DNA of 64,000 nt from Parasaccharibacter apium (GTDB lineage Bacteria > Pseudomonadota > Alphaproteobacteria > Acetobacterales > Acetobacteraceae): positions 124,001 to 188,000 of the forward strand of contig NZ_MEJG01000003.1 in assembly GCF_002592045.1 (NCBI RefSeq). The letters run 5' to 3'. The position numbers and the translations under genes were made by a program. The notes under the pieces are model-generated. The model did no database searches, was not told where the DNA came from, and saw only the letters and a list, made by a program, of their open reading frames with translations. Each line of letters starts with the position of its first letter. Position 1 is the stretch's first letter. Positions 10,143 to 19,966 of the stretch are shown here, in pieces.

Positions 10143-13100
10143 TCACAGCCCCCCCTGCTCAAGCTCGACATTCAAACCAAGCGACTTCAGTTCCTTCACA
10201 AGGACGTTGAAGCTTTCTGGAATACCTGCTTCAAAATCATCCTGCTCCCGAACAATCGCCTCATACACCTTTGTACGGCCGGAGACGTCATCGGACTTCA
10301 CTGTCAGCATTTCCTGAAGCGTATAAGCCGCTCCGTAAGCCTCCAATGCCCAGACTTCCATCTCCCCGAAACGCTGCCCACCAAACTGAGCCTTACCACC
10401 AAGCGGCTGCTGGGTGACCAACGAGTAAGGACCAATCGAACGTGCGTGAATCTTGTCATCAACAAGATGATGCAGCTTCAGCATATAGATGTAACCAACG
10501 GTGGATTGACGCTCGAACGCTTCACCCGTCCGGCCATCAATCAACTGGGACTGCCCCGTCTCACTCACACCAGCCTTCTTCAGCATTCCCTCAATATCAG
10601 GGATAGATGCCCCATCAAAAACCGGGGTAGCAATCGGCACACCCTTACGCAGGTTATTGGCAAGCTCGATCAGCTGATCATTGTCCATGCTGGCGATATC
10701 TTCCTTGAAGATCTCCTCCCCATAGACATCTTTCAGCTTGTCCAACAACTCTTGCCGTTTCTCACCCGTGCGCTGATATTCATCCACCATTGCACCAATG
10801 CTTTGGCCGATATTGGCGCAGGCCCATCCGAGATGGGTCTCCAAAATCTGCCCCACATTCATACGCGATGGCACGCCAAGGGGGTTCAATAGCAGGTCAA
10901 CAGGCTGGCCATTCTCAAGGAAGGGCATATCCTCAACCGGCACAACGCGGGAGACCACACCCTTATTACCATGACGACCGGCCATTTTATCACCAGGCTG
11001 AAGCTTACGCTTCACCGCGATAAAGACCTTAACCATCTTCATCACACCCGGCGGCAACTCATCACCACGCTGAAGCTTCTCGACCTTATTATCGAAGCGA
11101 TTATTGATGCGCTTAACAGCATCATCAAACTCACGACATAATGTCTCAAGCTGCGCCATAGTCGCGACATCAACAACCGGGATGTTACGCCATGTTGTAC
11201 GTGGATGCTCAGCAAGCAGCTCCGCCGTGATAGGCGTACCTGCACGAATCCCCTTAAAGCCAGCCGCAGCCTCTTGGCCAATCAGATGCTCTTTAAGACG
11301 GTTATAGAAGCTACGCTCCTGAATCCCACGTTCATCGTCACGGTCCTTAGCGAGACGCTCAATCTCGGAACGCTCAATCGCCATAGCGCGCTCATCTTTA
11401 TCCACCCCGCGGCGGGAGAAGACGCGCACATCAACCACTGTGCCACTTGTCCCCGGTGGAAGCTTCAGAGACGTATCGCGCACATCGGAGGCTTTCTCAC
11501 CAAAGATAGCGCGCAGAAGTTTTTCCTCCGGCGTCATCGGGCTTTCACCCTTTGGTGTCACCTTACCGATGAGGATATCGCCCGGATTAACCTCGGCCCC
11601 GACATAAACAATGCCAGCTTCATCAAGGTTGCGCAGAGCCTCTTCCCCAACATTGGGAATATCACGCGTAATTTCTTCCTGACCCAGCTTTGTATCACGG
11701 GCCATGACCTCAAACTCTTCAATATGAATTGAAGTGAAGATGTCATCACGCGCGATACGCTCGGAAATCAGGATCGAATCCTCAAAGTTGTACCCATTCC
11801 ACGGCACGAAAGCCACGAGAACGTTACGACCCAGAGCCAGCTCCCCAAGCTCGGTAGAAGGACCATCAGCAATAATGTCCCCTGCTGAGACCTGATCCCC
11901 CACCCGCACTAACGGACGCTGATTTAAACATGTGGACTGATTGGAGCGCATATATTTCCGCAGCCGGTAAATATCCACACCCTGCGTTGCGCCCTGCTCA
12001 TCCGTTGCACGGATAACAATACGCGCACCATCAAGCTGGTCCACCACACCGCCACGTTTAGCGATGATGGTCGCCCCAGAATCATGCGCGACAGGCCCTT
12101 CCATCCCCGTCCCCACGAGCGGCGCATCCGCGCGCACCAGAGGCACGGCCTGACGTTGCATGTTTGAACCCATGAGCGCACGGTTCGCATCGTCATTTTC
12201 CAAGAACGGAATCAACGCCGCCGCAACAGAGACGAGCTGCTTTGGTGAGACGTCACACGCCGTGACTTGCTCCGGGGCTACGAGGCGGAAATCACCCGTC
12301 TGACGCACAGCAACGAGCTCATCAGTCAAGCGGTTATTGCTCTGCTTAGCATCGGCCTGCGCCACCAAAAGACGCTCTTCTTCCATCGCGGAAAGATACT
12401 TCCAACCATCTTGGAAGACACCATCCTTCACCAGACGATAAGGCGTCTCGATAAAGCCGTATTTATTGACCTTTGCGTAAGTCGCCAGGGAGTTAATCAG
12501 ACCAATATTCGGCCCTTCTGGCGTCTCAATCGGGCAGATACGACCATAATGCGTTGGATGAACGTCACGAACCTCAAAGCCTGCACGCTCACGCGTTAAC
12601 CCACCCGGCCCAAGAGCGGAGAGACGCCGCTTATGCGTTACCTCAGAGAGCGGATTGGTTTGGTCCATAAACTGGCTAAGCTGGGAAGAACCGAAGAACT
12701 CACGCACAGCAGCTGCAGCCGGTTTCGCATTGATGAGGTCATGCGGCATGACGGTATCAATATCGACAGAGCCCATCCGCTCACGGATAGCACGCTCCAT
12801 CCGCAGCAAGCCGATGCGATATTGATTCTCCATCAGCTCCCCAACGGAGCGGACGCGGCGGTTACCCAGGTTATCAATATCATCAACCTGACCACGTCCA
12901 TCCTTCAAGTCGCACAGAATCTTAACCGTGCGTAGGATATCCTCTTTACGCAGCGTCCGCAGCGTATCGGGCGCATCCACATCCAGCCGCATATTCATCT
13001 TCACACGGCCAACAGCGGAAAGGTCGTAACGATCCTGCGAGAAGAACAAACCACGCAGCATAGCCTCCGCCGTCTCACGGGTTGGTGGCTCGCCGGGGCG

Positions 13101-14309
13101 CATGATGCGATAAATATCGATCAACGCCTCCTCACGCGTGGTGTTCTTATCCGCCATAAGCGTATTACGAATCCACGGGCCATGCGTACCATCAATGGCA
13201 AGAACGGGCAGCTCCGTCAGGCCAAGCTCTTCCAGCTCGGCAAGCTTTTCTTCCGTAAGCTCCTCGCCGGCTTCCGCGTAAATCTCACCCGTCTTTTCAT
13301 TAACGAGGTCATGAGCGATGAAGCGGCCCAGAATATCCAACCGCCCAACCTGCACAACGCGGGTCTTTTCAGCAATTTTGCGAACAACGCGCGCTGTTAG
13401 CTTTGTCTCGGCATCTGCAACGACCTCACCCGTATCCGCATCCACCAGCGGGCTTAGCAGCTTAATGCCACGAAAAGCCTCTGGGTCAAAAGGACGCGCC
13501 CACTCACTCCCCATACGCGTGAAGGGCACCGTGCCATAGAAGTTAGCGAGGATTTCATCCTCATCCATCCCCGTAACATCTAGCGCATCAACATCGCCGC
13601 CTTCAGCCAATTTGGCCTCACGCGCCTTGAGGTAATTTTCCCCCTCTAAGGCATAAAGCAACGTGGTGACGGGCAATTTGCGCTTACGGTCGATACGGAC
13701 ATGGATAATATCCTTCGCATCGAACTCAAAATCCAACCAAGAGCCACGATAGGGGATAATACGCGCCGCAAAGAGATATTTACCGGAAGAATGTGTCTTG
13801 CCTTTATCATGGTCGAAGAACACACCAGGGCTACGATGCATCTGCGAGACAATAACACGCTCTGTCCCGTTGATGATAAAGGTGCCGTTATCTGTCATGA
13901 GCGGCATATCGCCCATATAGACCGGCTGCTCCTTCAGGTCATGAATGGAGCGTGTCCCTGTATCCTCATCAATATCCCATGTTGTTAAACGCAGAATGAC
14001 CTTAAGCGGGGCTGCGTATGTTAAACCCCGCTGAATGCATTCCTCAACATCATATTTCGGCTCTTCAAATTCATAATACTGGAAGTCCAACCGACCACGC
14101 CCAGCAAAATCATGAATTGGGAAAACGGAGCTAAAAACCTCCTGAAGGCCCGCCGCCTCGCGGCTATCGGAGCGAACATTCATCTGCAGGAAAGCTTCAT
14201 ACGAAGCCCGCTGCACGTCAATCAAATTAGGCATCGGCGCAATTTCGGGAATACGTCCGAAACTTTTGCGGATCCTTTTACGCCCTGTGAAGGATTTTGT
14301 GATCGCCAT
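10143..14309 (-). CDS. rpoB: DNA-directed RNA polymerase subunit beta
   Basis: 1388 residues, normal for Alphaproteobacteria, starting [19 protein letters not shown]. The rifampicin region is wild type: [20 protein letters not shown] places D549, H559 and S564 at the positions of Escherichia coli D516, H526 and S531. The C-terminal clamp motif [14 protein letters not shown] appears as [14 protein letters not shown]. The gene follows rplL with a 225-bp gap containing two hairpins and a promoter candidate. It is therefore probably read both from the rplK/rplJ side and from its own promoter. Confidence 0.99.
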   Translation of the reverse strand: MAITKSFTGRKRIRKSFGRIPEIAPMPNLIDVQRASYEAFLQMNVRSDSREAAGLQEVFSSVFPIHDFAGRGRLDFQYYEFEEPKYDVEECIQRGLTYAAPLKVILRLTTWDIDEDTGTRSIHDLKEQPVYMGDMPLMTDNGTFIINGTERVIVSQMHRSPGVFFDHDKGKTHSSGKYLFAARIIPYRGSWLDFEFDAKDIIHVRIDRKRKLPVTTLLYALEGENYLKAREAKLAEGGDVDALDVTGMDEDEILANFYGTVPFTRMGSEWARPFDPEAFRGIKLLSPLVDADTGEVVADAETKLTARVVRKIAEKTRVVQVGRLDILGRFIAHDLVNEKTGEIYAEAGEELTEEKLAELEELGLTELPVLAIDGTHGPWIRNTLMADKNTTREEALIDIYRIMRPGEPPTRETAEAMLRGLFFSQDRYDLSAVGRVKMNMRLDVDAPDTLRTLRKEDILRTVKILCDLKDGRGQVDDIDNLGNRRVRSVGELMENQYRIGLLRMERAIRERMGSVDIDTVMPHDLINAKPAAAAVREFFGSSQLSQFMDQTNPLSEVTHKRRLSALGPGGLTRERAGFEVRDVHPTHYGRICPIETPEGPNIGLINSLATYAKVNKYGFIETPYRLVKDGVFQDGWKYLSAMEEERLLVAQADAKQSNNRLTDELVAVRQTGDFRLVAPEQVTACDVSPKQLVSVAAALIPFLENDDANRALMGSNMQRQAVPLVRADAPLVGTGMEGPVAHDSGATIIAKRGGVVDQLDGARIVIRATDEQGATQGVDIYRLRKYMRSNQSTCLNQRPLVRVGDQVSAGDIIADGPSTELGELALGRNVLVAFVPWNGYNFEDSILISERIARDDIFTSIHIEEFEVMARDTKLGQEEITRDIPNVGEEALRNLDEAGIVYVGAEVNPGDILIGKVTPKGESPMTPEEKLLRAIFGEKASDVRDTSLKLPPGTSGTVVDVRVFSRRGVDKDERAMAIERSEIERLAKDRDDERGIQERSFYNRLKEHLIGQEAAAGFKGIRAGTPITAELLAEHPRTTWRNIPVVDVATMAQLETLCREFDDAVKRINNRFDNKVEKLQRGDELPPGVMKMVKVFIAVKRKLQPGDKMAGRHGNKGVVSRVVPVEDMPFLENGQPVDLLLNPLGVPSRMNVGQILETHLGWACANIGQSIGAMVDEYQRTGEKRQELLDKLKDVYGEEIFKEDIASMDNDQLIELANNLRKGVPIATPVFDGASIPDIEGMLKKAGVSETGQSQLIDGRTGEAFERQSTVGYIYMLKLHHLVDDKIHARSIGPYSLVTQQPLGGKAQFGGQRFGEMEVWALEAYGAAYTLQEMLTVKSDDVSGRTKVYEAIVREQDDFEAGIPESFNVLVKELKSLGLNVELEQGGL

Positions 14310-14430
14310 CTTATCCTGCCTCTGAACCAGACCTTCAAGTCGTCCGTAATAGTCCCATGTCCCTTATAGAAACGACAGACGACTTGAACGGCTGGCTTAC
14401 CCCTACTGTATGACGCGTGACGGAGTGCTT

Positions 14431-14459
14431 ACTATACGTAAATTTCCTGTCAACGGCAA
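14431..14459 (-). promoter_or_regulatory. Candidate promoter for rpoB-rpoC
   Basis: The minus strand shows -35 TTGCCG (14459-14454), a 17-bp spacer and -10 TATAGT (14436-14431), about 120 bp before the rpoB ATG. It lies just downstream of the paired hairpins after rplL. That would let rpoBC be transcribed independently of the ribosomal genes. Prediction by eye only. Confidence 0.5.
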
Positions 14460-14462
14460 ATG

Positions 14463-14520
14463 GGGCGGGCACAATAAAGCACCCGCCCACGCGCTCCAAC
14501 GATCCCCTGGAAGGGGATCG
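14463..14520 (-). terminator. Two GC-rich hairpins between rplL and rpoB (attenuator region)
   Basis: The first stem is 8 bp (14513-14520 with 14500-14507, 5-nt loop), starting 14 bp after the rplL stop. The second is 7 bp (14482-14488 with 14463-14469, 12-nt loop). Neither is followed by a strong U tract. In Escherichia coli the rplL-rpoB gap holds a partial attenuator and an RNase III site. A similar role here is inference from position and structure. Confidence 0.5.
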
Positions 14521-14534
14521 CTAGGATCAAACTC

Positions 14535-14912
14535 TTACTTGATCTCGACAGATGCGCCGTTCTCTTCAAGAGCCTTCTTGATCTTCTCAGCGTCTTCCTT
14601 GGTTGCGCCTTCCTTGATGGTCTTCGGTGCGCCTTCAACCAGCTCCTTAGCTTCCTTCAGGCCCAGGCCTGTGATGCCGCGGATTTCTTTAATGACGTTG
14701 ATCTTCTTGTCACCAGCCTTAGCCAGCACAACATCAAACTCGGTCTTGTCAGCAGCAGCCTCGCCACCAGCAGCACCCGGAGCAGCTGCAGCAACAGCAA
14801 CCGGAGCAGCGGCGGAAACGCCCCATTTCTCTTCCAGAAGTTTGGAAAGCTCAGCAGCCTCCAGAACGGAGAGAGCGGAGAGTTCGTCAACCAGTTTTGC
14901 CAAATCGGCCAT
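14535..14912 (-). CDS. rplL: 50S ribosomal protein L7/L12
   Basis: 125 residues from the ATG at 14912 ([22 protein letters not shown]); an upstream start at 14951 is rejected because that extension is not typical of the family. The N-terminal dimer domain, the Ala/Gly/Pro-rich hinge (residues about 38-58) and the C-terminal factor-binding domain (EKTEFDVVL-like, then [16 protein letters not shown]) are clear. L7/L12 forms the multicopy stalk that recruits translation GTPases. It follows rplJ by 60 bp. Confidence 0.98.
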   Translation of the reverse strand: MADLAKLVDELSALSVLEAAELSKLLEEKWGVSAAAPVAVAAAAPGAAGGEAAADKTEFDVVLAKAGDKKINVIKEIRGITGLGLKEAKELVEGAPKTIKEGATKEDAEKIKKALEENGASVEIK

Positions 14913-14972
14913 GATAATATCCTCTAAGATATGTAAGTTAGGCAGCCACACACATGCGAGCCACCTTGTTCA

Positions 14973-15497
14973 TTAAGCGGCTTCTGTGTCGCCTGTTCTG
15001 GCATAGGCACCAAGAACGCGAGCAAGCTGCCCAGCCGGAGCTTGGGTGACGCCTGCAATGCGCGTTGCTGGGGTACTGATCATACCCACCAGCTGTGCAC
15101 GCAGCTCGTCCAAAGATGGAAGCTCAGCCAGAGCCTTGACACCATTGACGTCCAGCGTCTGGTTACCAAGGGCACCACCAAGCACCACCAGCTTGTCATT
15201 CTTCTTGGCGAACTCGACAAGTACCTTTGCCACGCCAACTGGCTCATCCGACCAAGAAATAGCCGTCGGGCCTTTAAATAGCGGCGCAATACCGTCGAAC
15301 TGGGTCCCATCCAGAGCCCGGCTGACCAGCCGGTTCTTCGCAACCTTATATGTCGCACCCACAGCACGAATGCTCCGGCGCAGCTCTGTCGCATCAGCCA
15401 CCGTCAGACCCAGATTCTGGGTGACGACAACCATGGAGGTGCTGCCGAACACTTTACTGAGGGACTCGACAAAGGCCCGTTTTTCCGTACGGTCCAA
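14973..15497 (-). CDS. rplJ: 50S ribosomal protein L10 (TTG start)
   Basis: L10 is the stalk base that holds L7/L12 dimers. The family-typical N-terminus here reads LDRTEKRAFVESLSKVF, and its first codon is TTG at 15497-15495. An AGGAG lies about 8 nt upstream, so TTG is the likely start, giving 174 residues. The only upstream ATG (15572) would add 25 residues unlike any L10. A non-ATG start could reduce expression of a protein whose synthesis is usually controlled through its leader. Confidence 0.92.
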   Translation of the reverse strand: MDRTEKRAFVESLSKVFGSTSMVVVTQNLGLTVADATELRRSIRAVGATYKVAKNRLVSRALDGTQFDGIAPLFKGPTAISWSDEPVGVAKVLVEFAKKNDKLVVLGGALGNQTLDVNGVKALAELPSLDELRAQLVGMISTPATRIAGVTQAPAGQLARVLGAYARTGDTEAA

Positions 15498-15757
15498 AAC
15501 CTGTCTCCTCGTTAGTCCGATTATCTCGGACCAGGTTACCCATAGGCCCTGCCCCACGCAATGGCAGAACAAAGCCCGCTCGCCTGTCCATGATGAGAAG
15601 ACCGCACCATACCCAGAGGTAAAATACGTTCTACCCGTCTCACGCCTGCGCTACTTTAGCTTCAAGGGGATACCCCACATGCGCTCTTGGACAGGAAAAG
15701 AGCGGCTCATCACCGCTCAGCACCATCCCGAAGGATGGCGATTCCTTACAACCTCAT
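15498..15757 (-). promoter_or_regulatory. rplA-rplJ intergenic region and probable L10 leader
   Basis: This 260-bp gap holds no gene. Reading on the minus strand it has a 6-bp hairpin with a UUCG loop (15738-15723), a terminator-like hairpin (15718-15696), then about 190 nt of leader ending in a small stem just before the AGGAG of rplJ. In many bacteria the leader here binds the L10-L7/L12 complex and represses rplJL translation. That function is inferred from position, not from a recognised motif. Confidence 0.5.
15696..15718 (-). terminator. Intrinsic terminator or attenuator between rplA and rplJ
   Basis: The minus-strand RNA has the stem GAGCGG/CCGCTC with a 7-nt loop followed directly by UUUU. 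It lies 40 bp after the rplA stop. It should separate rplKA from rplJL expression at least in part. Confidence 0.6.
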
Positions 15758-16450
15758 TCAGCCTTCAAAGCTGGAGAGGTCAACGCGTACCCCTACCCCC
15801 ATTGTGGAAGAAAGGGAAGCTTTTTTCAGGTAGGTCCCTTTTGCACCAGCAGGACGAGCCTTCTGAAGTGCATCAACAAGGGCCTTCACGTTCTCAGCCA
15901 ACTGAGACTCGGAGAAAGACGCCTTACCGACACCAGCATGCACGATACCAGCACGCTCAGCGCGATATTCTACCTGACCGGACTTAGCGGCTTCAATCGC
16001 GCCCTTCACATCCATTGTCACGGTGCCTAGGCGCGGGTTCGGCATCAAACCACGCGGACCAAGAATCTTACCTAAACGCCCGACCAGAGCCATCATATCC
16101 GGTGTTGCGATGCAGCGATCGAACTCAATCTCACCAGCCTGAATCTTCTCGGCCAAATCCTCAGCACCGACAACCTCAGCCCCAGCAGCCTGCGCCTCTT
16201 CCGCTTTCGGCCCACGGGCAAACACGCCAACGCGCAATGTTTTACCTGTGCCATGCGGCAGGGAGATCAAACCGCGGACCATCTGGTCAGCATGACGAGG
16301 GTCAACGCCCAGCCCGATCGCGAACTCGACCGTCTCATCAAACTTTGCGGTTGCATTGCCCTTTACCAGAGCTACAGCCTCATTCAGAGAATAGAGCTTC
16401 TCGCTATCAACCTTAGCGCGCAGAGCAGCAATACGTTTGTTTTTAGCCAT
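15758..16450 (-). CDS. rplA: 50S ribosomal protein L1
   Basis: 230 residues, starting [20 protein letters not shown]. The conserved [21 protein letters not shown] block and the C-terminal [16 protein letters not shown] are present. L1 forms the mobile stalk at the E site and in other bacteria represses its own rplKA mRNA. It begins 3 bp after the rplK stop, so the two are translationally linked. Confidence 0.98.
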   Translation of the reverse strand: MAKNKRIAALRAKVDSEKLYSLNEAVALVKGNATAKFDETVEFAIGLGVDPRHADQMVRGLISLPHGTGKTLRVGVFARGPKAEEAQAAGAEVVGAEDLAEKIQAGEIEFDRCIATPDMMALVGRLGKILGPRGLMPNPRLGTVTMDVKGAIEAAKSGQVEYRAERAGIVHAGVGKASFSESQLAENVKALVDALQKARPAGAKGTYLKKASLSSTMGVGVRVDLSSFEG

Positions 16451-16453
16451 TTC

Positions 16454-16888
16454 TTAGCCCTCCACCACATCAAGACCGATGGAACGAGCAGACCCAGCCA
16501 GCATACGCACGGCACCATCAATGTCGTTTGCGTTCATGTCTTGGAACTTCTTCTCAGCAATCTCACGCAGCTGAGCTGTCGTCACAGAGCCAACAGATGC
16601 CGCACGACCAACTGTCTGAGCACCCTTGGTGATCTTGGCGGCCTTGAGCAAGAAATAAGTGTTCGGCGGGGTTTTGGTGATGAACGTAAAGGTACGGTCC
16701 GCATAAGCCGTAATGACGACCGGGATCGGCATACCGGGCTCAAGACCCTGCGTCTTCGCATTGAACTCTTTACAGAATTGCATGATGTTCAACCCGCGCT
16801 GACCGAGCGCAGGACCAACTGGGGGAGACGGATTCGCCTTACCAGCGGGAATCTGTAATTTGATGTAGCCAACAACTTTTTTGGCCAT
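16454..16888 (-). CDS. rplK: 50S ribosomal protein L11
   Basis: 144 residues, starting [30 protein letters not shown]-like with the proline-rich thiostrepton-binding linker [19 protein letters not shown]. The C-terminal rRNA-binding domain is intact. L11 is part of the GTPase-associated centre and senses uncharged tRNA with RelA. It is the first gene of its cluster. The usual upstream pair secE-nusG is absent and an efflux gene occupies that place. Confidence 0.98.
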   Translation of the reverse strand: MAKKVVGYIKLQIPAGKANPSPPVGPALGQRGLNIMQFCKEFNAKTQGLEPGMPIPVVITAYADRTFTFITKTPPNTYFLLKAAKITKGAQTVGRAASVGSVTTAQLREIAEKKFQDMNANDIDGAVRMLAGSARSIGLDVVEG

Positions 16889-16972
16889 ATCCGGGACTCC
16901 TTATCTTTAGTACCCGAACCGCGGTTAAGACGGCAGGGAGCATCCCTACCTCCCGCGTTCGATTAGGGGCGT

Positions 16973-17002
16973 TCCCTAGACTATTATCCCCTGCTTCGTC
17001 AA
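16973..17002 (-). promoter_or_regulatory. Candidate promoter for rplK
   Basis: On the minus strand -35 TTGACG (17002-16997) is followed after 18 bp by TAGGGA (16978-16973). The site lies just downstream of the efflux outer-membrane gene and about 85 bp before the rplK ATG. The -10 resembles that proposed for rpsL. Confidence 0.45.
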
Positions 17003-17009
17003 GGTGGAA

Positions 17010-18617
17010 TCAAGGATGTGTTGTCTCATGCGGCGCACCTGTAAAGTCACGCTCTGCAAGAGGTGGCTCAATCTCCGAGCCATGCTGCGCCACCCCCACG
17101 GGCACCTCCCCCGCAGGGCGAGCATGATGCAGGCCCTTATATTGCAGCGGGCCAATCGGGTCGATACTCTTAATATCGGGTAATAATTTATCCGACCAGC
17201 CACCCCCTAGAGCGCGAATAAGCCGCACTGTCGCTTGCACCTGCTTCATCTGCGCTTGGACCTCTAATAAACGTGCCTTCAGCGCATCTTGCTGTGCCAC
17301 CAGCGCGTCCAGATAATTGCTCAACCCGCCAGTATAAAGGGCCATGGTCATGGCTTGGGTCCGTAAAGCCGCTTCGACAGCTTGATGCTGCTGGAGCTGC
17401 TCTTGGTGGTATAACCCGGTCTCACTAAGACCATCTTCTACATCCTGAAAGGCACCTAATACGGTCGCGCGATACGCATCTACCCGCTCCCGATATTGCG
17501 ACCAAGCCCGTTGTAAAGCCGCACGGCGCATACCGCCTGTAAAGAGAGGCTCCACCGCTTGCACCGCAATTTGCCAAAACGCACGTGAAATGCTGGCAAG
17601 GTCAAACCCTGAATCTTCAAACCCACCAGTCGCGCTAATGACGATATGCGGATAAAAGGCCGCACGCGAGACACCAATCGCCCGTGCTGCGGCTGCCATT
17701 TGCCGTTCACTCACCGCGACATCAGGCCGCCGCTCCAACAGAGTGGAGGGTAAACCGCTCTGCACACGGATTGTCCCGAAATGCATGCGGATGTCTTTAA
17801 TCGGCTCGATATGGAAGCTTGCTGGCACCATATTAACCATGACAGCAATTGCATGTTCCTCTATCTGGCGTGCCGCCATGAGGTCACTCTTAGCGGCCTC
17901 TGCATCATAAAGTTGGTTCTCAGCACGCGAGACATCCAGCCCCGCCCCAATAGCCCCGCCCTGCCGTAAGCGCGTAATCTCCACCGCTGTGCGGAAATAA
18001 CGAATGGAATCATCATATACGGCAAGCTGTGCATCAATCCCGCGCAACGTAACGTAATTGGACGCTAACTCCGCTTGAAGCGACAAACGCGTCAACGCAT
18101 ATTGTGCCGCCCCAGCTTGTGCTAAGTTCTTTTGCATATGGCTTTGGTTGCGGATGGCATCCCAAAAATCCGGCTCCCATGTTGCCGCACCGCTATAGGC
18201 TACGTTCGACTCATAAATAGGCGTATTGTTGCTACGCCGTAAAAAGAGCCGCCCTTCCGACTGCTTATTACGACTCATCCGTGCGCCACCGGCTAATTGC
18301 GGATACAGGCGGCTCTCAGTCTCCCGTGCGATATCGCGCTCTTGTGTAAAAACCTCAGCCGCGGCTTGAAGGTCTGGGTTATAGGCCTCCAAACGTTTTT
18401 CTAGATCATCTAATTGCGGATCATGAAAGAGCGTCCACCATTGCCCACGCTCAATAGCATCAGCGGGCTGAGCATCCCCCATAATGCCCTTGCCAGCCCA
18501 CCCATCAGGATAAATAAAATGCGGCGTATGATAATGAGGGGCAAGGTCACACGAAGTCAGACATAACGAAAGCCCGCCTATCACTAACGACACCCGCCCC
18601 CATAAACGCCCCGCCAT
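17010..18617 (-). CDS. Efflux outer-membrane lipoprotein, NodT/TolC family (RND operon)
   Basis: 535 residues. The N-terminal signal peptide ends in a lipobox (LCLTSCDLAP, Cys at about 23), so the protein is probably acylated and sits in the outer membrane. The rest has the alternating coiled-coil and strand pattern of outer-membrane factors, with the family phrase LLERRPDVAVSERQMAAAARAIGVSRAAFYP. It forms the exit duct for the pump encoded upstream. Its ATG overlaps the preceding adaptor stop (TAATG), and it is last in a three-gene operon. The substrate cannot be told from sequence. Confidence 0.92.
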   Translation of the reverse strand: MAGRLWGRVSLVIGGLSLCLTSCDLAPHYHTPHFIYPDGWAGKGIMGDAQPADAIERGQWWTLFHDPQLDDLEKRLEAYNPDLQAAAEVFTQERDIARETESRLYPQLAGGARMSRNKQSEGRLFLRRSNNTPIYESNVAYSGAATWEPDFWDAIRNQSHMQKNLAQAGAAQYALTRLSLQAELASNYVTLRGIDAQLAVYDDSIRYFRTAVEITRLRQGGAIGAGLDVSRAENQLYDAEAAKSDLMAARQIEEHAIAVMVNMVPASFHIEPIKDIRMHFGTIRVQSGLPSTLLERRPDVAVSERQMAAAARAIGVSRAAFYPHIVISATGGFEDSGFDLASISRAFWQIAVQAVEPLFTGGMRRAALQRAWSQYRERVDAYRATVLGAFQDVEDGLSETGLYHQEQLQQHQAVEAALRTQAMTMALYTGGLSNYLDALVAQQDALKARLLEVQAQMKQVQATVRLIRALGGGWSDKLLPDIKSIDPIGPLQYKGLHHARPAGEVPVGVAQHGSEIEPPLAERDFTGAPHETTHP

Positions 18618-19966
18618 TAATGCCGCTCCTGCTGTGAGGGCACAGCCGGTTTGTCATGCACCGCTCCCCCCGTTTTATCAGCATCATCCGTGTTATTCTC
18701 ATCAGGCGGCGGCATAGCCCCCACGCGGCGTAAATCATTCGATGTAACATTTTTAACCGCTGGGGCCTCTTTAGGTTTATGGTCATTATAACCTCGTGTT
18801 GGTGTCACGACCTTTACCTCATCGCCATCCAACATATCCGCAGTAGGATTAGCCACAATCTCATCTTCTGCTGATAAGCCTGAAAGGATTTGCGTGGTCA
18901 TCCCATAATTCGTCCCCGCTTGCACATTCAGCAAAGTAATGTGGTTATGAACAACCTTAGCCACCTGCATCCCTTGTGCACGGAAAATAAGCGCATTGGT
19001 CGGGACGATGAGAATATTCGTATCCCCCGGGGCATGAATATGCGCAGTCGCATAGGAGTTGGGCCAGAGCAACCCATCGGGATTATCCAACACAAGCTCC
19101 GTCGTCACCGTGCGTGTGGCGGCATTAAACGCATTCGCCGTGGCTAAAAAGCGCGCCTTGAAGGAACGCCCCGGATATTGTGGCACGCTTAAATCCGCAC
19201 TGATTTTAGGGGAGATGACACTCGCAAAATCCTGCGGGACAGAGACAAAAACACGGATTTTATGCACATCCGCAACGGAGAATAACTCCGCCATAGCCCC
19301 ACGCGCGCTCATATTGCCGCCTGTGGCGTTAACATAATCCCCAACATTGACTAAACGCGAGGTTACAATGCCATCAAAAGGGGCAACAATCCGCTTAAAG
19401 TTCTCCAACGCTTCGACACGCTCTACCTCATGAGCTGCCGCATCCAGCTCGGCCCGTTGGGCCGCTGCATTAGCGGCTTGCACATCCACCTCTTGGCGCG
19501 AGACCGCCTGCGTGCTGCGTAAAGCCGTCCAACGTTGGGTGGTAATCAACGCCAATTTATACCGGGCATTAATCACCTCATAATGTGCCTTAGCCGCTGC
19601 ATATTGGGCATCAATACTCGGTGTGCTGACCTCTGCGAGCAAATCCCCCCGTTTTACATGCGCACCGTAATCTTTGTACCACATCTTCACATAGCCAGAG
19701 ACCTGCGCATAGATGGGGGCCTCGTACCATGCGGCTAAGTTCGCTGGTAAATCGACCTCACGCATGGCAGGGCCGGGCTGTGGCTTAATTAACACCACGC
19801 GGGTAATGGCCTCATCAGCCGCCTCCCGCTCTAAGGCTGCATGATGCCATGCCCGTTGCAGCAAGCCAATAACCACCAGCCCCACCAACACAGCCAGCAA
19901 GCCATAAAGCCACACACGCCCCTTACCACGCATAGGAGATGATGGCTGTTGTGAGGTCGATGTCAT
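18617..19966 (-). CDS. RND efflux periplasmic adaptor (HlyD/AcrA-type)
   Basis: 449 residues. One membrane anchor at about residues 18-37 is followed by a lipoyl-like half (LPANLAAWYEAPIYAQVSGYV), an alpha hairpin, the second half-lipoyl (IVAPFDGIVTSRLVNVGDYV) and a barrel domain. The C-terminal 60 residues are polar and low in complexity. Such adaptors link the inner-membrane pump to the outer-membrane duct. It overlaps the pump gene by 4 bp (ATGA) and the outer-membrane gene by 1 bp. Confidence 0.92.
   Translation of the reverse strand: MTSTSQQPSSPMRGKGRVWLYGLLAVLVGLVVIGLLQRAWHHAALEREAADEAITRVVLIKPQPGPAMREVDLPANLAAWYEAPIYAQVSGYVKMWYKDYGAHVKRGDLLAEVSTPSIDAQYAAAKAHYEVINARYKLALITTQRWTALRSTQAVSRQEVDVQAANAAAQRAELDAAAHEVERVEALENFKRIVAPFDGIVTSRLVNVGDYVNATGGNMSARGAMAELFSVADVHKIRVFVSVPQDFASVISPKISADLSVPQYPGRSFKARFLATANAFNAATRTVTTELVLDNPDGLLWPNSYATAHIHAPGDTNILIVPTNALIFRAQGMQVAKVVHNHITLLNVQAGTNYGMTTQILSGLSAEDEIVANPTADMLDGDEVKVVTPTRGYNDHKPKEAPAVKNVTSNDLRRVGAMPPPDENNTDDADKTGGAVHDKPAVPSQQERH

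Noticed and set aside
10116-10892. Plus-strand frames opposite rpoB/rpoC
   Set aside because: They are antisense to strongly conserved polymerase genes and show no domain likeness.
16889-17009. Readthrough unit joining the RND operon and rplK
   Set aside because: No terminator is visible, so readthrough is possible, but a promoter candidate lies between and the genes are functionally unrelated; an operon is not supported.
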